Positions 27,312-36,136 of a stretch of 36,144 nucleotides of DNA are shown one piece after another; position 1 is the stretch's first letter, and each line of letters starts with the position of its first letter. Position numbers and translations under genes: made by a program. Below the pieces are notes generated by a model. That model worked only from the letters and a program-made list of their open reading frames with translations, did not search any database and had not been told where the DNA came from. Origin of the DNA: Stramenopiles sp. TOSAG23-3 (Eukaryota; Sar); assembly GCA_900128585.1 (NCBI GenBank), contig LT642170.1, forward strand, positions 9,676-45,819, given 5' to 3'.

Positions 27312-30218
27312 ATGTTGTGTCGAGGTTTTCCCGTTGGGTTTGTTCGTTTGTCATGGCTTTGGTACTTTGCCTTGTTGCCCTTGTCAGGATTTGGGAAGAC
27401 GCTGGTGGACTTATCCTCCAGGGGACAATACGCTACGTGGAAACTGTGCAGGAAAGATTTGTTGGACGCTTTGAACGTGACGGCGAAAGACGTGTCCATG
27501 CCAGGGTTTTCTTCGACGCCACTGTACGCCTCCCTCTGCTTTCCCGCCGTGGTGCCTGGGACTGCGATGGTGTCCATGCTCGAAAACGGCATGTTTCCCG
27601 GGGTGACCGACCCATACTACGACGAAGACTTGCGAAAGATCCCGGACATTCACGATTCGGGGAAAGCGTTTTACACCTACTACTGGCACGCTTCCGTCAA
27701 CGTCTCCGAGTTCGCGGGGACGGCCAGCCCGCTGTCGGTGTACGTTCGGTCCCTGAACTACCGGGCGAATTTTTTCCAGGCCGGGAAAGAGGTGTTTCCG
27801 GAGCAGAACGGCGGGAAACCGGCGGCCGGAATGTTTCACCGCTGGTCGTTTCCGATTGCTCGCACGATGGGCCGGGCCGACGACGACACGGTCTCGTTCG
27901 CGATCTTGGTCGCCCCGCCCGATTTCGTTGGAAAACCCAATTGCGGCCAAGGGGGGGACCACCAAATAGCCAAGAATGCGGCGATCATGCAGTACCTTGC
28001 GGGTTGGGATTGGGCGCAGGCGACGCCGGACCGAAACACTGGCCTATGGGACCAAGTCTCGCTCGTCCTTGCAGGCAACGCACGGGCAACGGTGAACGAC
28101 GTTCACGTGGAGATCCTGTCCAACATCGACGCGTCGGAGACTGGGACAGAGGCAACGGTCGACGTGGGGGTCACCGCAACGGTACACGGCTTCGAGCAAG
28201 GCGGGGGGGCGCCCCCGCCCAAGCTGGTCCTCCGGGCGACCGTGCTGGAAACGAACGAGAGCGCAGCGAGCAAGCCGTTCGAAGTCCCTTCGACAGGCGC
28301 GGGCGGGGACAAAGCGGTCGCGCTCCCCGCGTTGAAAATGGAATCGCCGCAGTATTGGTGGCCGCACACCCACGGGGAGCCCCATTTGTACCACCTGCGC
28401 GTTGAGCTTTTCGCGGGGGAGACGCCGCTGTCCGCGGAGGTGGTGGCCTTTGGGGTGCGCTCCTTTACCAACTACGTGGACGAGAAGACGAGGGGGCGGG
28501 TGTTCCTCTGCAACGGGGTGAAAATGTTTCTTCAGGGGGGAAATTGGATAGGGACCGACCAGCTGTTACGGTACTCCACGTCCGCGGACCGGTACACGAC
28601 AGAGGTCCGGCTGCACAGGCAGATGGGGCTCAACCTGATCCGGGTCTGGGGGGGGGGGATTGCGGAGCGGCCGGAATTTTACGACGCGTGCGACCGGCTC
28701 GGGGTCATGGTCTACCAAGAGTTTTGGATGACGGGGGACAACAATGGGCGGTGGGCGGGGAACTATTCCTGGCCACTGGACCACCAGGTGTACCTGTCGT
28801 GCGCAGCAGACGTTGTCAAGATGCTGCGCAACCACCCCTCTCTCCTGCTGTGGGTAGGGGGCAACGAGCTGTTCCCGGAGAAGCAAAGCCCTCCGCCCGA
28901 CATAGCGGCGGCCTTGCCGGCCCTTCTGTCGCAGCTCGACCCCGGGCGATTTTTCATCCCCTCCTCCATGTCCAACTACACCGACTACGACCCCTCCTTC
29001 GCCCTTGCGCCCAAAGACGGCCCGTACGGCTACCTTGACCCGAAGAGGTTCGACGAACGGAACCCGGGCCTTAAGTTTTGGAACGGGAGCAGTGCCGCTG
29101 CCGTGATCTTGGGCTTTCAGCCGGAGATCGGAAGCTCGGCCACGCCCGTGTACAACAGCGTGGCAAAGTTTGTCAAACACCTGGACGCTTTCCCGTCTGC
29201 GTCGAGCGAGACAGTCCCCGCGGCATTTTCCTTTCACAATTACCTGTCGTACAACGACGACATGGGCCGGGACCACATCTACACGTACGGCACGCCGCGG
29301 AACATGTCCGAGTATTGCCTGTTTGCGCAGATGGCCCAGTTGTGCCAGGTCAAGGGAATCTTCGAAGGGTTCCAACGGCACATGTTCACGTACTACACGG
29401 CAATGCTCTTTTGGAAGACGCAGTCGCCGTGGCCTAGTTTTCGGGGCCACATGTACGACAATTACCTCGAGACGAATGGAGGGTTCTGGGGTGTTGTCCA
29501 AGCCACCGAGGGGGGAAGGAACCCGTTGCACGTTTCTTTGGGAAATTGGACCGAGGACTTGCAGGTCGTGGTGGTCAACCGTTTCGCCAAAGGGTTTGCG
29601 GGATCAACGTTTCGCGTCAGCGCGGCGTGGTGGCGGTTGAACGGGACCCTGGTCCGTCAGCACGTGCTGGACGTGGAGGGCTCGCTGCTGCAGGGGCACT
29701 CCGTCCACTCGGTGGGCCTCGGGGGCTTCCGGTTCCCGGACGTGCCGAAAGCGTCCTCCACCCCGGAAGTCTTGTACCTTCGGCTGGAGCTTCTGGAAAT
29801 GACGAGGCAGGCCTTGGCCAGTTTCAACGATTACTGGCTCAGCGACCCAAGCTTACCCCAGGACTACGCCCAGCTGGGCATGATGCGCGCGAGCGAGGAG
29901 GAGCTCTTGCACTTGTGCGCCTCGTGCACGATTGCAAAGGGCGGGAGCGCGCATTTTGCGTCGCTGAACGTTTCGAACTGCGACGGCGCGGGCATCGCGC
30001 TCGCCGTCCGCGTTCGCCTGCGCGACGGCCAACTGGGCCCTAGGGAAATTGTGCTAGGAAAGGAGCAGTACACGTACTCCAGTCAGTACTTTTCCTTGCT
30101 CCCGGGCGAGTCCAAAGTGGTCTTCGTCGACACTGCCCGTGGTAGCAGCGCTGATTCCATCCAAGCCGGCATCAACGGGTGGAACGTTGCGAACGTCGCC
30201 GTCGAGTGCACAGGGTAA
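27312..30218 (+). CDS. Secreted GH2 exo/endo-beta-mannosidase-like enzyme
   Basis: The 968-residue protein starts at the ATG at 27312 (the open frame extends 42 nt further only through a TTG). A hydrophobic signal segment ('LSWLWYFALLPLSGFG') covers about residues 14-29. The domain plan is GH2: N-terminal jelly-roll with 'PGTAMVSMLENG' (near residue 85), immunoglobulin-like domain, TIM barrel with 'QGGNWIGTDQLL' and 'NLIRVWGGGIAE', then beta-sandwich domains. The acid/base Glu is residue 519 in 'LLLWVGGNELFPE'; Glu605 in 'FQPEIGSS' fits the nucleophile. The stretch 'YTYGTPRNMSEYCLFAQMAQ' to 'LFWKTQSPWPSFRGHMYDNY' is closest in kind to plant mannosylglycoprotein endo-beta-mannosidase, which cuts Man-beta-GlcNAc in N-glycans, and to exo-beta-glucosaminidases. 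Which substrate applies is uncertain. The gene is much more GC-rich than those in the left half. Confidence 0.9.
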   Translation: MLCRGFPVGFVRLSWLWYFALLPLSGFGKTLVDLSSRGQYATWKLCRKDLLDALNVTAKDVSMPGFSSTPLYASLCFPAVVPGTAMVSMLENGMFPGVTDPYYDEDLRKIPDIHDSGKAFYTYYWHASVNVSEFAGTASPLSVYVRSLNYRANFFQAGKEVFPEQNGGKPAAGMFHRWSFPIARTMGRADDDTVSFAILVAPPDFVGKPNCGQGGDHQIAKNAAIMQYLAGWDWAQATPDRNTGLWDQVSLVLAGNARATVNDVHVEILSNIDASETGTEATVDVGVTATVHGFEQGGGAPPPKLVLRATVLETNESAASKPFEVPSTGAGGDKAVALPALKMESPQYWWPHTHGEPHLYHLRVELFAGETPLSAEVVAFGVRSFTNYVDEKTRGRVFLCNGVKMFLQGGNWIGTDQLLRYSTSADRYTTEVRLHRQMGLNLIRVWGGGIAERPEFYDACDRLGVMVYQEFWMTGDNNGRWAGNYSWPLDHQVYLSCAADVVKMLRNHPSLLLWVGGNELFPEKQSPPPDIAAALPALLSQLDPGRFFIPSSMSNYTDYDPSFALAPKDGPYGYLDPKRFDERNPGLKFWNGSSAAAVILGFQPEIGSSATPVYNSVAKFVKHLDAFPSASSETVPAAFSFHNYLSYNDDMGRDHIYTYGTPRNMSEYCLFAQMAQLCQVKGIFEGFQRHMFTYYTAMLFWKTQSPWPSFRGHMYDNYLETNGGFWGVVQATEGGRNPLHVSLGNWTEDLQVVVVNRFAKGFAGSTFRVSAAWWRLNGTLVRQHVLDVEGSLLQGHSVHSVGLGGFRFPDVPKASSTPEVLYLRLELLEMTRQALASFNDYWLSDPSLPQDYAQLGMMRASEEELLHLCASCTIAKGGSAHFASLNVSNCDGAGIALAVRVRLRDGQLGPREIVLGKEQYTYSSQYFSLLPGESKVVFVDTARGSSADSIQAGINGWNVANVAVECTG

Positions 30219-30473
30219 AGAAGAGGGCGGGAAAAACAAGGAGCGTTTTCCTTCTTAAGTTACAAAGAAAACATACAATCTGTACAGTAAATTTTAAGTA
30301 CGCAGTGCACACTGCACGGAGGAAATGCTAAGCATCGAACACTTTGTGTAGAACAGGGATACTAAAGACTTACATAAATTTTAAATCCTTTAAAATAACA
30401 GCCATTATTGTGTTTAAAAAGAATCCTCCTCTTTGTAATTTTGTTTTGTTTGCCCCACCCTCCCCGCTGCCCT
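30219..30473. other. Convergent intergenic region with 3' motif
   Basis: It carries the reverse complement of TGGCTGTTATT at 30394-30404, i.e. in sense orientation 70 nt after the FKBP stop. Confidence 0.5.
30394..30404 (-). promoter_or_regulatory. Recurrent 3'-flank motif TGGCTGTTATT
   Basis: On the - strand it reads AATAATGGCTGTTATT, identical over 16 nt to the copy at 35554-35569 after the coiled-coil gene. It lies downstream of the FKBP gene in the same orientation. Confidence 0.5.
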
Positions 30474-30896
30474 TTACAAATTGGAGAAGGAGATCAGTTC
30501 TATTTCATAAATCAAGGTCTCGTTGGGCGGGACTATCGGGGGGTATCCTCTGCGCCCGTACGCCAGCTGCGGCGGTATCTCTACACGAACCTTTTGGTTC
30601 AGGCTCAAGTCTGGAAAAAATTCTTCCCAACCTTTAATGACTTGGTTCGCCCCAAGGACGAATTCAAAGGCGTGCCCCCTGGTGTGGGACGAGTCGAACT
30701 TGTCCCCAGAGCTTTTCAACCACGCATCGTAGTGAATTCTTACGGTCTGGCCTTTGACGGGTTTGTGGGTTGCATCCCCCGCCCGCAACGTCTTTACAGT
30801 AACGCTGACCGGGTCCATTGCCGCCAGAACTTGAGAGTCCCCTTCCGCCACCGAACCGTTCGCATCGAACGTTCCACCGCCTCCCTGAGAGTTCAT
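30474..30896 (-). CDS. FKBP-type peptidyl-prolyl cis-trans isomerase
   Basis: A 140-residue single-domain FKBP. A Gly/Ala-rich N-terminal extension of about 28 residues precedes the domain. Visible signatures are 'VRIHYDAWLKSSGDKFDSS' region with the active-site Tyr and Asp, 'FEFVLGANQVIKGWEE' region with the Val-Ile and Trp of the pocket floor, and 'IPPQLAYGRRGYPPIVPPNETLIYEIELI' region with the conserved Tyr. There is no signal peptide or ER retention signal, so it is probably cytosolic or nuclear. All pocket residues I can place are present, so it should be active and bind FK506-type ligands. Convergent with the GH2 gene. Confidence 0.92.
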   Translation of the reverse strand: MNSQGGGGTFDANGSVAEGDSQVLAAMDPVSVTVKTLRAGDATHKPVKGQTVRIHYDAWLKSSGDKFDSSHTRGHAFEFVLGANQVIKGWEEFFPDLSLNQKVRVEIPPQLAYGRRGYPPIVPPNETLIYEIELISFSNL

Positions 30897-31892
30897 CGTT
30901 TCTATACACCCAAAGACCCCAACAATTCAAAGAAGAATAAGACAAAAAACGAAGAATAAGACAGAAAGAATGAGTTCATATCTTTCTACAATTAAATCCC
31001 ATGTGTTCAATTCCTCACTCTTTCTTTAAAAAAATTAGTAAGTAATAGAAATACATACATATACATACATAGAAGAATTCAAGTTTAATTTTTTTCTATT
31101 AATTATTTTCGTACCTACCAGTACCACCAAACAACTACTGAATGAATAATAAAAACCAAAACCAGAAGAAGAGAAGAAGGGAAGGAAGAAGAAGGAAAAT
31201 ACCTGAATGAATAAAAAACCACCGACCTGCTGTGAATACGTATTATACCTGTTACCGTACCTGTGCCATGTACCCTTACAATAATATAATAAAATTATTA
31301 TAACGGTTAGTCGACCCATCTTCTTCTTCTTCTATCTTCTTCTTCTTTCTTCTTTCTTCTTTCTTCTTTCTTCTTTCTTCTTTCTTCTTTCTTTTTTCTT
31401 CTTTCTTCTTTCTTCTTTTTCTTTCTTTTTTCTTTCTTTTTTCTCTTTTCTCTTTTCTTCTTTCTTCTTTCTCTTTTCTTCTTTCTTCTTTCTCTTTTCT
31501 CTTTCTCTTTCTTCTTTTTCTTTCTTCATTTCTTTTTTCTTTCTTTCTTCTTTCTTCTTCTTTCCCCTTTCTTTTTTTCTTCTTCTTTCCTTTCTTTTTT
31601 TCTTCTTCTTTCTTCTTCTTCTTTCTTTGTCTTTTTTTCTTCTTTATTATTTTTCTTCATCATCAAAAAATAATAATACCTACTTTAAATACATAGACAG
31701 AGCATCATGATATAATAATCCTAAATTTTAGAAAAAAGTTTGATAAATATATTATAGTAGTAGTAAAAATAAAATAAAATTTGATATGATATTTAAAAAG
31801 AGTATATTAGATGTGCGATTAATTTTTACTCTTTGAAGACGTAAATTATAAGATATGGCGAAGGGGTCAACACGCAGACTATGTCGCATACT
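30897..31892. other. AT-rich spacer with a long pyrimidine tract
   Basis: No gene is supported. About 31319-31645 is a TTC/CTTT-type tract. The frames seen in it are repeat-derived. Confidence 0.65.
31319..31645. repeat. TTC/TTTC compound microsatellite
   Basis: About 325 nt of nearly pure pyrimidines on the + strand, built of TTC, TTCTTTC and TTTTTTC units. Confidence 0.9.
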
Positions 31893-33149
31893 TCATGTTG
31901 CGCGGATTAGCTCGCCCACTGCGAGGTCTAGAACAGGCAAGCCGGCGCCAGAATTGCAGCACACGACCGCCCCGAAGGCGGCGGCTCCGATTGGAGTGTT
32001 GGGGTTCGTTAATCCATCAGGGGCAAGCCAAGCCACGCAGTGGTTCAAGGTGTTGCTTCCACCGTGCGTCAGCACGTTCCCTTTCGCCCACCCGCGCGAG
32101 ACCACAAGCCAAGCTCCGGGGGCGTACTCCTGCGATACCGGCGGTGTGCGCAAAGCGCGCATCGTTGCGTTCGTTACCCCGAGAAGTTCGTTTGCCAATG
32201 CCGGGGAAAGGGAGGCGGCAATGAAACGACACCAGTCGCCTATAGACATATGTATCCTTCCAGCAGGGTTTAACGCAGTAGGGTTGTCCGACCCAAGCTC
32301 TTCCGGGGAAATCGGCTTCCACTTCGAGTACTCACCGTGGCCCCACGGGTTGGTAACCCCAGGGGCACTTCCAAACCCAAAGGTCGTGATCCCCAAACCG
32401 TTGAAGAGGTACTTCTCCACCAGCGATTCGTACGAAGCGTTCATTTTGTATTCCAGCATATGCCCTGCCATGGCATACCCCCAATTCGAATAAATGTGCT
32501 GCGTCCCTGGCTCCACTTGAGGGGGAGTTTTCAGAAGTGCGCTTAAACAAGTGACCCGCTGCTCGCGGGGTTCCGCACTTGACGCGTGCTGTTCGTATGC
32601 CAAGTTCCACACTGGACCACTGCATGCGGACATAAACCCCGCGGTATGTGTCAGCAACTGCTTCAAAGTCACGTTCAGGTATTGTTCGTTCGTTTGGCCG
32701 GTTACAACGTCTTCGCACTCTCCCACGGTAGTGTCCCAAGACACGATGCCCTTGTCAACGAAAATCGCGCAGAGCATCGAGGTCATTGCTTTCCCGTCGC
32801 TCCCTAGATGCCACAAGTCCTTAGTTTCACATTTGTTGCCCGCCTTGCCGCACTGCCTGATACCACCACAACCCATACGAGCCCGGGCGACCGGTTTGCC
32901 GCCTTCTCCAGTCGCCACAGTTACTGTCGCCAGTGCTAGCCCGGGCGGAGATAATTTGGGGTCGCCTCCTTTGCAATGACCCGACGCTTGCAATGACAGG
33001 TTTTCATCCACACGCACCTGGTACCATTCTCTACCCTCGCCACCGTCGCCAGCACCCACAGCAAGAGGGGCGGCGCCTTCTTCTACAACAGGAGCGACGT
33101 CGTCCGGCAGAACGGCCGGTTGGCTGAAGCAAGAGGGAACACAAAACAT
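31893..33149 (-). CDS. Serine beta-lactamase-like hydrolase (class C/LACTB-like)
   Basis: A 418-residue member of the serine beta-lactamase/penicillin-binding fold as found in eukaryotic LACTB-type proteins and esterases. The active-site motifs are S117-D-G-K120 (SxxK, in 'HLGSDGKAMTS'), Y220-S-N222 (YxN, in 'HIYSNWGY') and H362-G-G364 (the KTG/HxG equivalent, in 'LTHGGSN'). 'LLTHTAGF' is a typical family stretch. About 13 Cys suggest an oxidising compartment, yet the first 15 residues are not a good signal peptide. On the sense strand, the first bases GTATGT... to ...CTTGCTTCAG (28 nt) look like a tiny intron spanning the ATG, and the frame before it would encode a hydrophobic 'NIVLVCLCGEQS' but I find no ATG there. 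So the 5' end is uncertain. An antibiotic role is not implied. Confidence 0.82.
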   Translation of the reverse strand: MFCVPSCFSQPAVLPDDVAPVVEEGAAPLAVGAGDGGEGREWYQVRVDENLSLQASGHCKGGDPKLSPPGLALATVTVATGEGGKPVARARMGCGGIRQCGKAGNKCETKDLWHLGSDGKAMTSMLCAIFVDKGIVSWDTTVGECEDVVTGQTNEQYLNVTLKQLLTHTAGFMSACSGPVWNLAYEQHASSAEPREQRVTCLSALLKTPPQVEPGTQHIYSNWGYAMAGHMLEYKMNASYESLVEKYLFNGLGITTFGFGSAPGVTNPWGHGEYSKWKPISPEELGSDNPTALNPAGRIHMSIGDWCRFIAASLSPALANELLGVTNATMRALRTPPVSQEYAPGAWLVVSRGWAKGNVLTHGGSNTLNHCVAWLAPDGLTNPNTPIGAAAFGAVVCCNSGAGLPVLDLAVGELIRAT

Positions 33150-33464
33150 ACCTCCTTGAGCAACCTACGACGTCAGCTAAACGAGACTGTTCACCACACA
33201 AACAAACAAGGACAATATTCTTCTGTTCAAAAAGAGACGTTTTCTTCCGTCATTTTACCATCCTCTATCTTTCCTACTTGGCATTTAAATTTCTTTCATT
33301 GTATTATGAATCGATACATACACAGATTTTAATTTTTTTAAAAAGATACCCAAAAAAAAGATACCCAAAAAAAAAGCGCACAATACAGCCGATGATGATG
33401 GGGGGTTTTAGGGATATTATTATTAGGGATTGGAAAGAAGAAGAAGAGATCTTCATTCTCTTCT

Positions 33465-33532
<68 letters not shown>

Positions 33533-33892
33533 TACTCATGTGTCTTCTTCTGTCTGTTGGGATTGTAGATGCTGTGTATATGTAGTAAATAGATAATAAT
33601 ATCTTTTTTTTCATTAAACAAAAAAAAAACAAATGCGCAAAAAAAAAAACCAAAAAAGAAAGAAACAAACAAACAACTGAAAAAGGGGATTCATTCCTTC
33701 ATGCAGCATGATTTAACCTTATTATTAGTATAATTCAAGAAAGTAAATATACATATACCTAAACAATTGGTAATTATTCCATATCGTATGTACTATCTAT
33801 TTAGTGAAAGGTAGTAGGCAAGCAGGCAGGTAGGTTGATAGTTTGTTTGTATTTACACTTTTCTTCCTCCTCTTCTGCCTTGGCCGCAAACG
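33150..33892. other. AT-rich divergent intergenic region
   Basis: No gene is supported. It holds two copies of AGATACCCAAAAAAAA at about 33343-33375, a pure CTTT array (about 33464-33532) and several A-runs. Confidence 0.6.
33464..33532. repeat. CTTT tetranucleotide microsatellite
   Basis: About seventeen perfect TTTC units in a row, the purest microsatellite in the window. Confidence 0.95.
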
Positions 33893-35511
33893 ATGAGCCG
33901 GCCAGACGACCGGGGGGGAATTCGGCCGCGAAGTAGCGTTGCGGAGTGGCTCCAGTCTCAGCCGGAGACGGGGGAGAGCAGGAGGCGGCGAACGGACCAC
34001 CGGCACGGTCGGTCCAGGGGGGCACGGGACCACAACGCAAGCGTTGGTAGCATACTGGAGGGGAGGGGCTCGTCGTCGGTCAATAGGAGCGGACGGGCCG
34101 ACAGCGAGCTTCGCCGGCGGCGGCGGCAGCAGAACCGGCACCACCACAACAACAGCAGCAGCCACCACCTCGCGAGGGCGAGCCCAGGCGAGGGGCGCGC
34201 ATCGACCGTGGCCGGGGCGTCCCCCACGGCGACGACCCCGCCGTGGAACGACGCGCCCACCACTGTGACGAGCCGGAGTTTCCAGGGCACCTCGGGCGTG
34301 GGCGCGAGGGAGGCCCCGGCGGAGGTGGACGACGAGCCGAGGAGCACGACGGCGTCCGCCCGCGGGGGGGGGGGGGCGCAGGCCCCCCCCGCTTCGGCAG
34401 GAGGAGGAAGAGTTCGCCATGTTGGATCAGCGGGAGACGGAGGGCCAGATTTTGATAAAAAACCCGTACCGGTACAAGGTTCGGTGCGGGGTCTTCAGCC
34501 GGAAGGTGGTCCCGGGGTCCGGGCGCGAGGTCGTGAAAGTCGCGGACTTCACGCTCCCCCCCCCGGCAAAGGGCCGCGTTCACCCCGAAGGCGGGGTCGA
34601 GCTACCGGTTCAAGTTCCAGGGGGTGATGGTGGCGGACCCGGCGACGGGGAAGCCGTCCAAGAAGACGAACTTCGTCCCGGTGAACCTCCCGCACGGCGC
34701 GGACTTCAACCTGGCGTACAGCGTGGACGCCATGGAGGTGAAGCGGGCGCTGCGCCGGCAGGCGCAAGAGCGGCGCACGGGGATCGAGCAGGGGGACATT
34801 GACCCGGACGACGAGGGGGGCACCGTGGAGGCGATCAACCGGAAGAAGAAGTGGTGGTTGGCGGCGGCGGCGGGCACGACCGACGCAACCGAGCGGGCGT
34901 TGCTGGCGTCGCTGGTCGAGCGGAGCCGGACGTGCACCCGGCGCACCCGCGCCGACCGGGCCTTCCCCGCGCTCTTGGAGGGGATCGACCCGTACGGGAC
35001 CCGCGTGTTCGCGGCGAGCCCGGAGGCGGACGCGTACGACCGGAAGCTGCTGGAGCAGGAGCAGAAGCAGCTCGTGAAGGAGCTGAGCGCCCGGGAAAAG
35101 CAGCTGGAGGCGTGGCGGATGGAGCTGTCCAAGTACCGGGAGTTAATGTTCCAAAAGAAGCACGAGTCCTCGGAGCAGATGGCGCAGTACCGCGAGCGGC
35201 ACGCGGTGATAGTGGAGGCCGTGCAGAACTACATCGCAAAGTACCGGACGAAGGCGAAGCGCCAGAACTCCAAGCTGGTGTTCGAGTTCAAGGAGCGCGT
35301 CAAGGACAGCATCGAGCGGGCCCGGGACCAGAAGATTGAGATGGTCAACCGCCTCCAGTTCGAAGTGACGCAGTCGGAGAACAAGCTCCCGACCTTTGGA
35401 AAGCAGGTCGAGAGCGCAAAACTAAAGTTGACCAAGTTCTTCCTCGAAGGCCTTGGCCTGGTCGTCGACCCGGTCCTGTCTTGTTTGAAGCGATACCGGC
35501 GGGGGCGCTGA
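33893..35511 (+). CDS. Coiled-coil protein split by two apparent frameshifts
   Basis: I read one gene of about 538 codons in three successive frames. Frame A runs from the ATG at 33893 (MSRPDDRGG) to the G13/C8 runs at 34364-34390. Frame B then continues as 'RQEEEEFAMLDQRETEGQ' and 'NPYRYKVRCGVFSRKVV' to the C9 run at 34556-34564. Frame C continues as 'SSYRFKFQGVMVADPATGK' to the stop at 35511. Each step is +1, as if one extra base were present in each homopolymer run; no stop codon separates them at the joints. The N-terminal 160 residues are Arg/Ser/Gly-rich and disordered. A short folded-looking part follows (frame B and early C), then a long coiled coil (about residues 380-500, 'LLEQEQKQLVKELSAREKQLEAW' region) and a hydrophobic end. 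Family not recognised. Very GC-rich. Real pseudogenisation is less likely because the rest is intact. Confidence 0.72.
34364..34390. repeat. G13 and C8 homopolymer runs at a reading-frame break
   Basis: Thirteen G (34364-34376) and eight C (34383-34390) separate frame A from frame B of the coiled-coil gene. Removing one base from either would fuse the frames. Confidence 0.8.
34556..34564. repeat. C9 homopolymer at a reading-frame break
   Basis: Nine C follow CT within the coiled-coil gene. Eight C would join frame B to frame C. Confidence 0.75.
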
Positions 35512-35558
35512 GGGGGGGAGGAGGGGTGCCTTCGCTTTAATTTTAGAACAAATAATAA

Positions 35559-35569
35559 TGGCTGTTATT
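35559..35569 (+). promoter_or_regulatory. Recurrent 3'-flank motif TGGCTGTTATT
   Basis: It lies 48 nt after the coiled-coil gene stop in sense orientation, preceded by AATAA. Confidence 0.5.
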
Positions 35570-35710
35570 CAGGAAAGGTGTATCATATGAATATTATTTA
35601 AAATTTATGCCCAGTACAGTTTTACTTCATTCATGTCTTCATACTGCGATTTATTTCTGTTTATTTAAGATATCATATGATATCATATGATGAATATGAT
35701 ACCAGAAGTC

Positions 35711-35778
35711 TTATTCTGGAACAAGGGGGAGTTTGGGTTCTTGAACGGTTTTACCTTCTTTTTTCTTTTCTTTTTTGA
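35711..35778 (+). repeat. 68-bp direct repeat, copy 1
   Basis: Begins TTATTCTGGAACAAGG and ends CTTTTCTTTTTTGA. It matches copy 2 (36069-36136) at 66 of 68 positions. Confidence 0.92.
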
Positions 35779-35918
35779 CTTAAAACATGCTATATATAAT
35801 TTGTTCATATCATAAAAAGTATGATAAAACAATCTATGAAATGGCATCATTAATTTTTATCGATGAAGAGAGGGACAGGATGCGACGCGTGTAACACATT
35901 CTTTAAAAACAAGAAAAT

Positions 35919-35929
35919 TGGCTGTTATT
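35919..35929 (+). promoter_or_regulatory. Recurrent motif TGGCTGTTATT, fourth copy
   Basis: Its flank ACAAGAAAATTGGCTGTTATTTT is nearly the same as that of the copy after DRC3 (4591), yet no second gene end is visible here. It lies between the two 68-bp repeats. Confidence 0.4.
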
Positions 35930-36068
35930 TTGCCAGAGAAAAAAAGTTACGCGCACGAAAGAGAGAGTACATTGACACAAAAAAAACCCCAAAATGAAAT
36001 TTTTTTAACATCACAGCGCCACATCCTTTTGTTTTTTAATATCTACTTACTAAAATATATAAATTGTT

Positions 36069-36136
36069 TTATTCTGGAACAAGGAGGAGTTTAGGTTCTT
36101 GAACGGTTTTACCTTCTTTTTTCTTTTCTTTTTTGA
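36069..36136 (+). repeat. 68-bp direct repeat, copy 2
   Basis: Two substitutions (G to A) from copy 1, with start-to-start spacing 358 bp. The last bases of the window (AGTCTTA) match the bases at the junction before and into copy 1 (AGTCTTATTC), so a further copy may begin at the edge. Confidence 0.92.

Noticed and set aside
27317-28405. Long frame on the + strand and several long frames on the - strand within the GH2 gene
   Set aside because: Arg-rich shadow frames of a GC-rich gene with clear family motifs.
31855-32493. 212-codon + strand frame
   Set aside because: It is the antisense of the beta-lactamase-like gene, whose three active-site motifs are in order.
31893-33149. Beta-lactamase-like gene as a recently acquired antibiotic-resistance gene
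   Set aside because: Base composition and setting match neighbours, and LACTB-type homologues are normal in eukaryotes.
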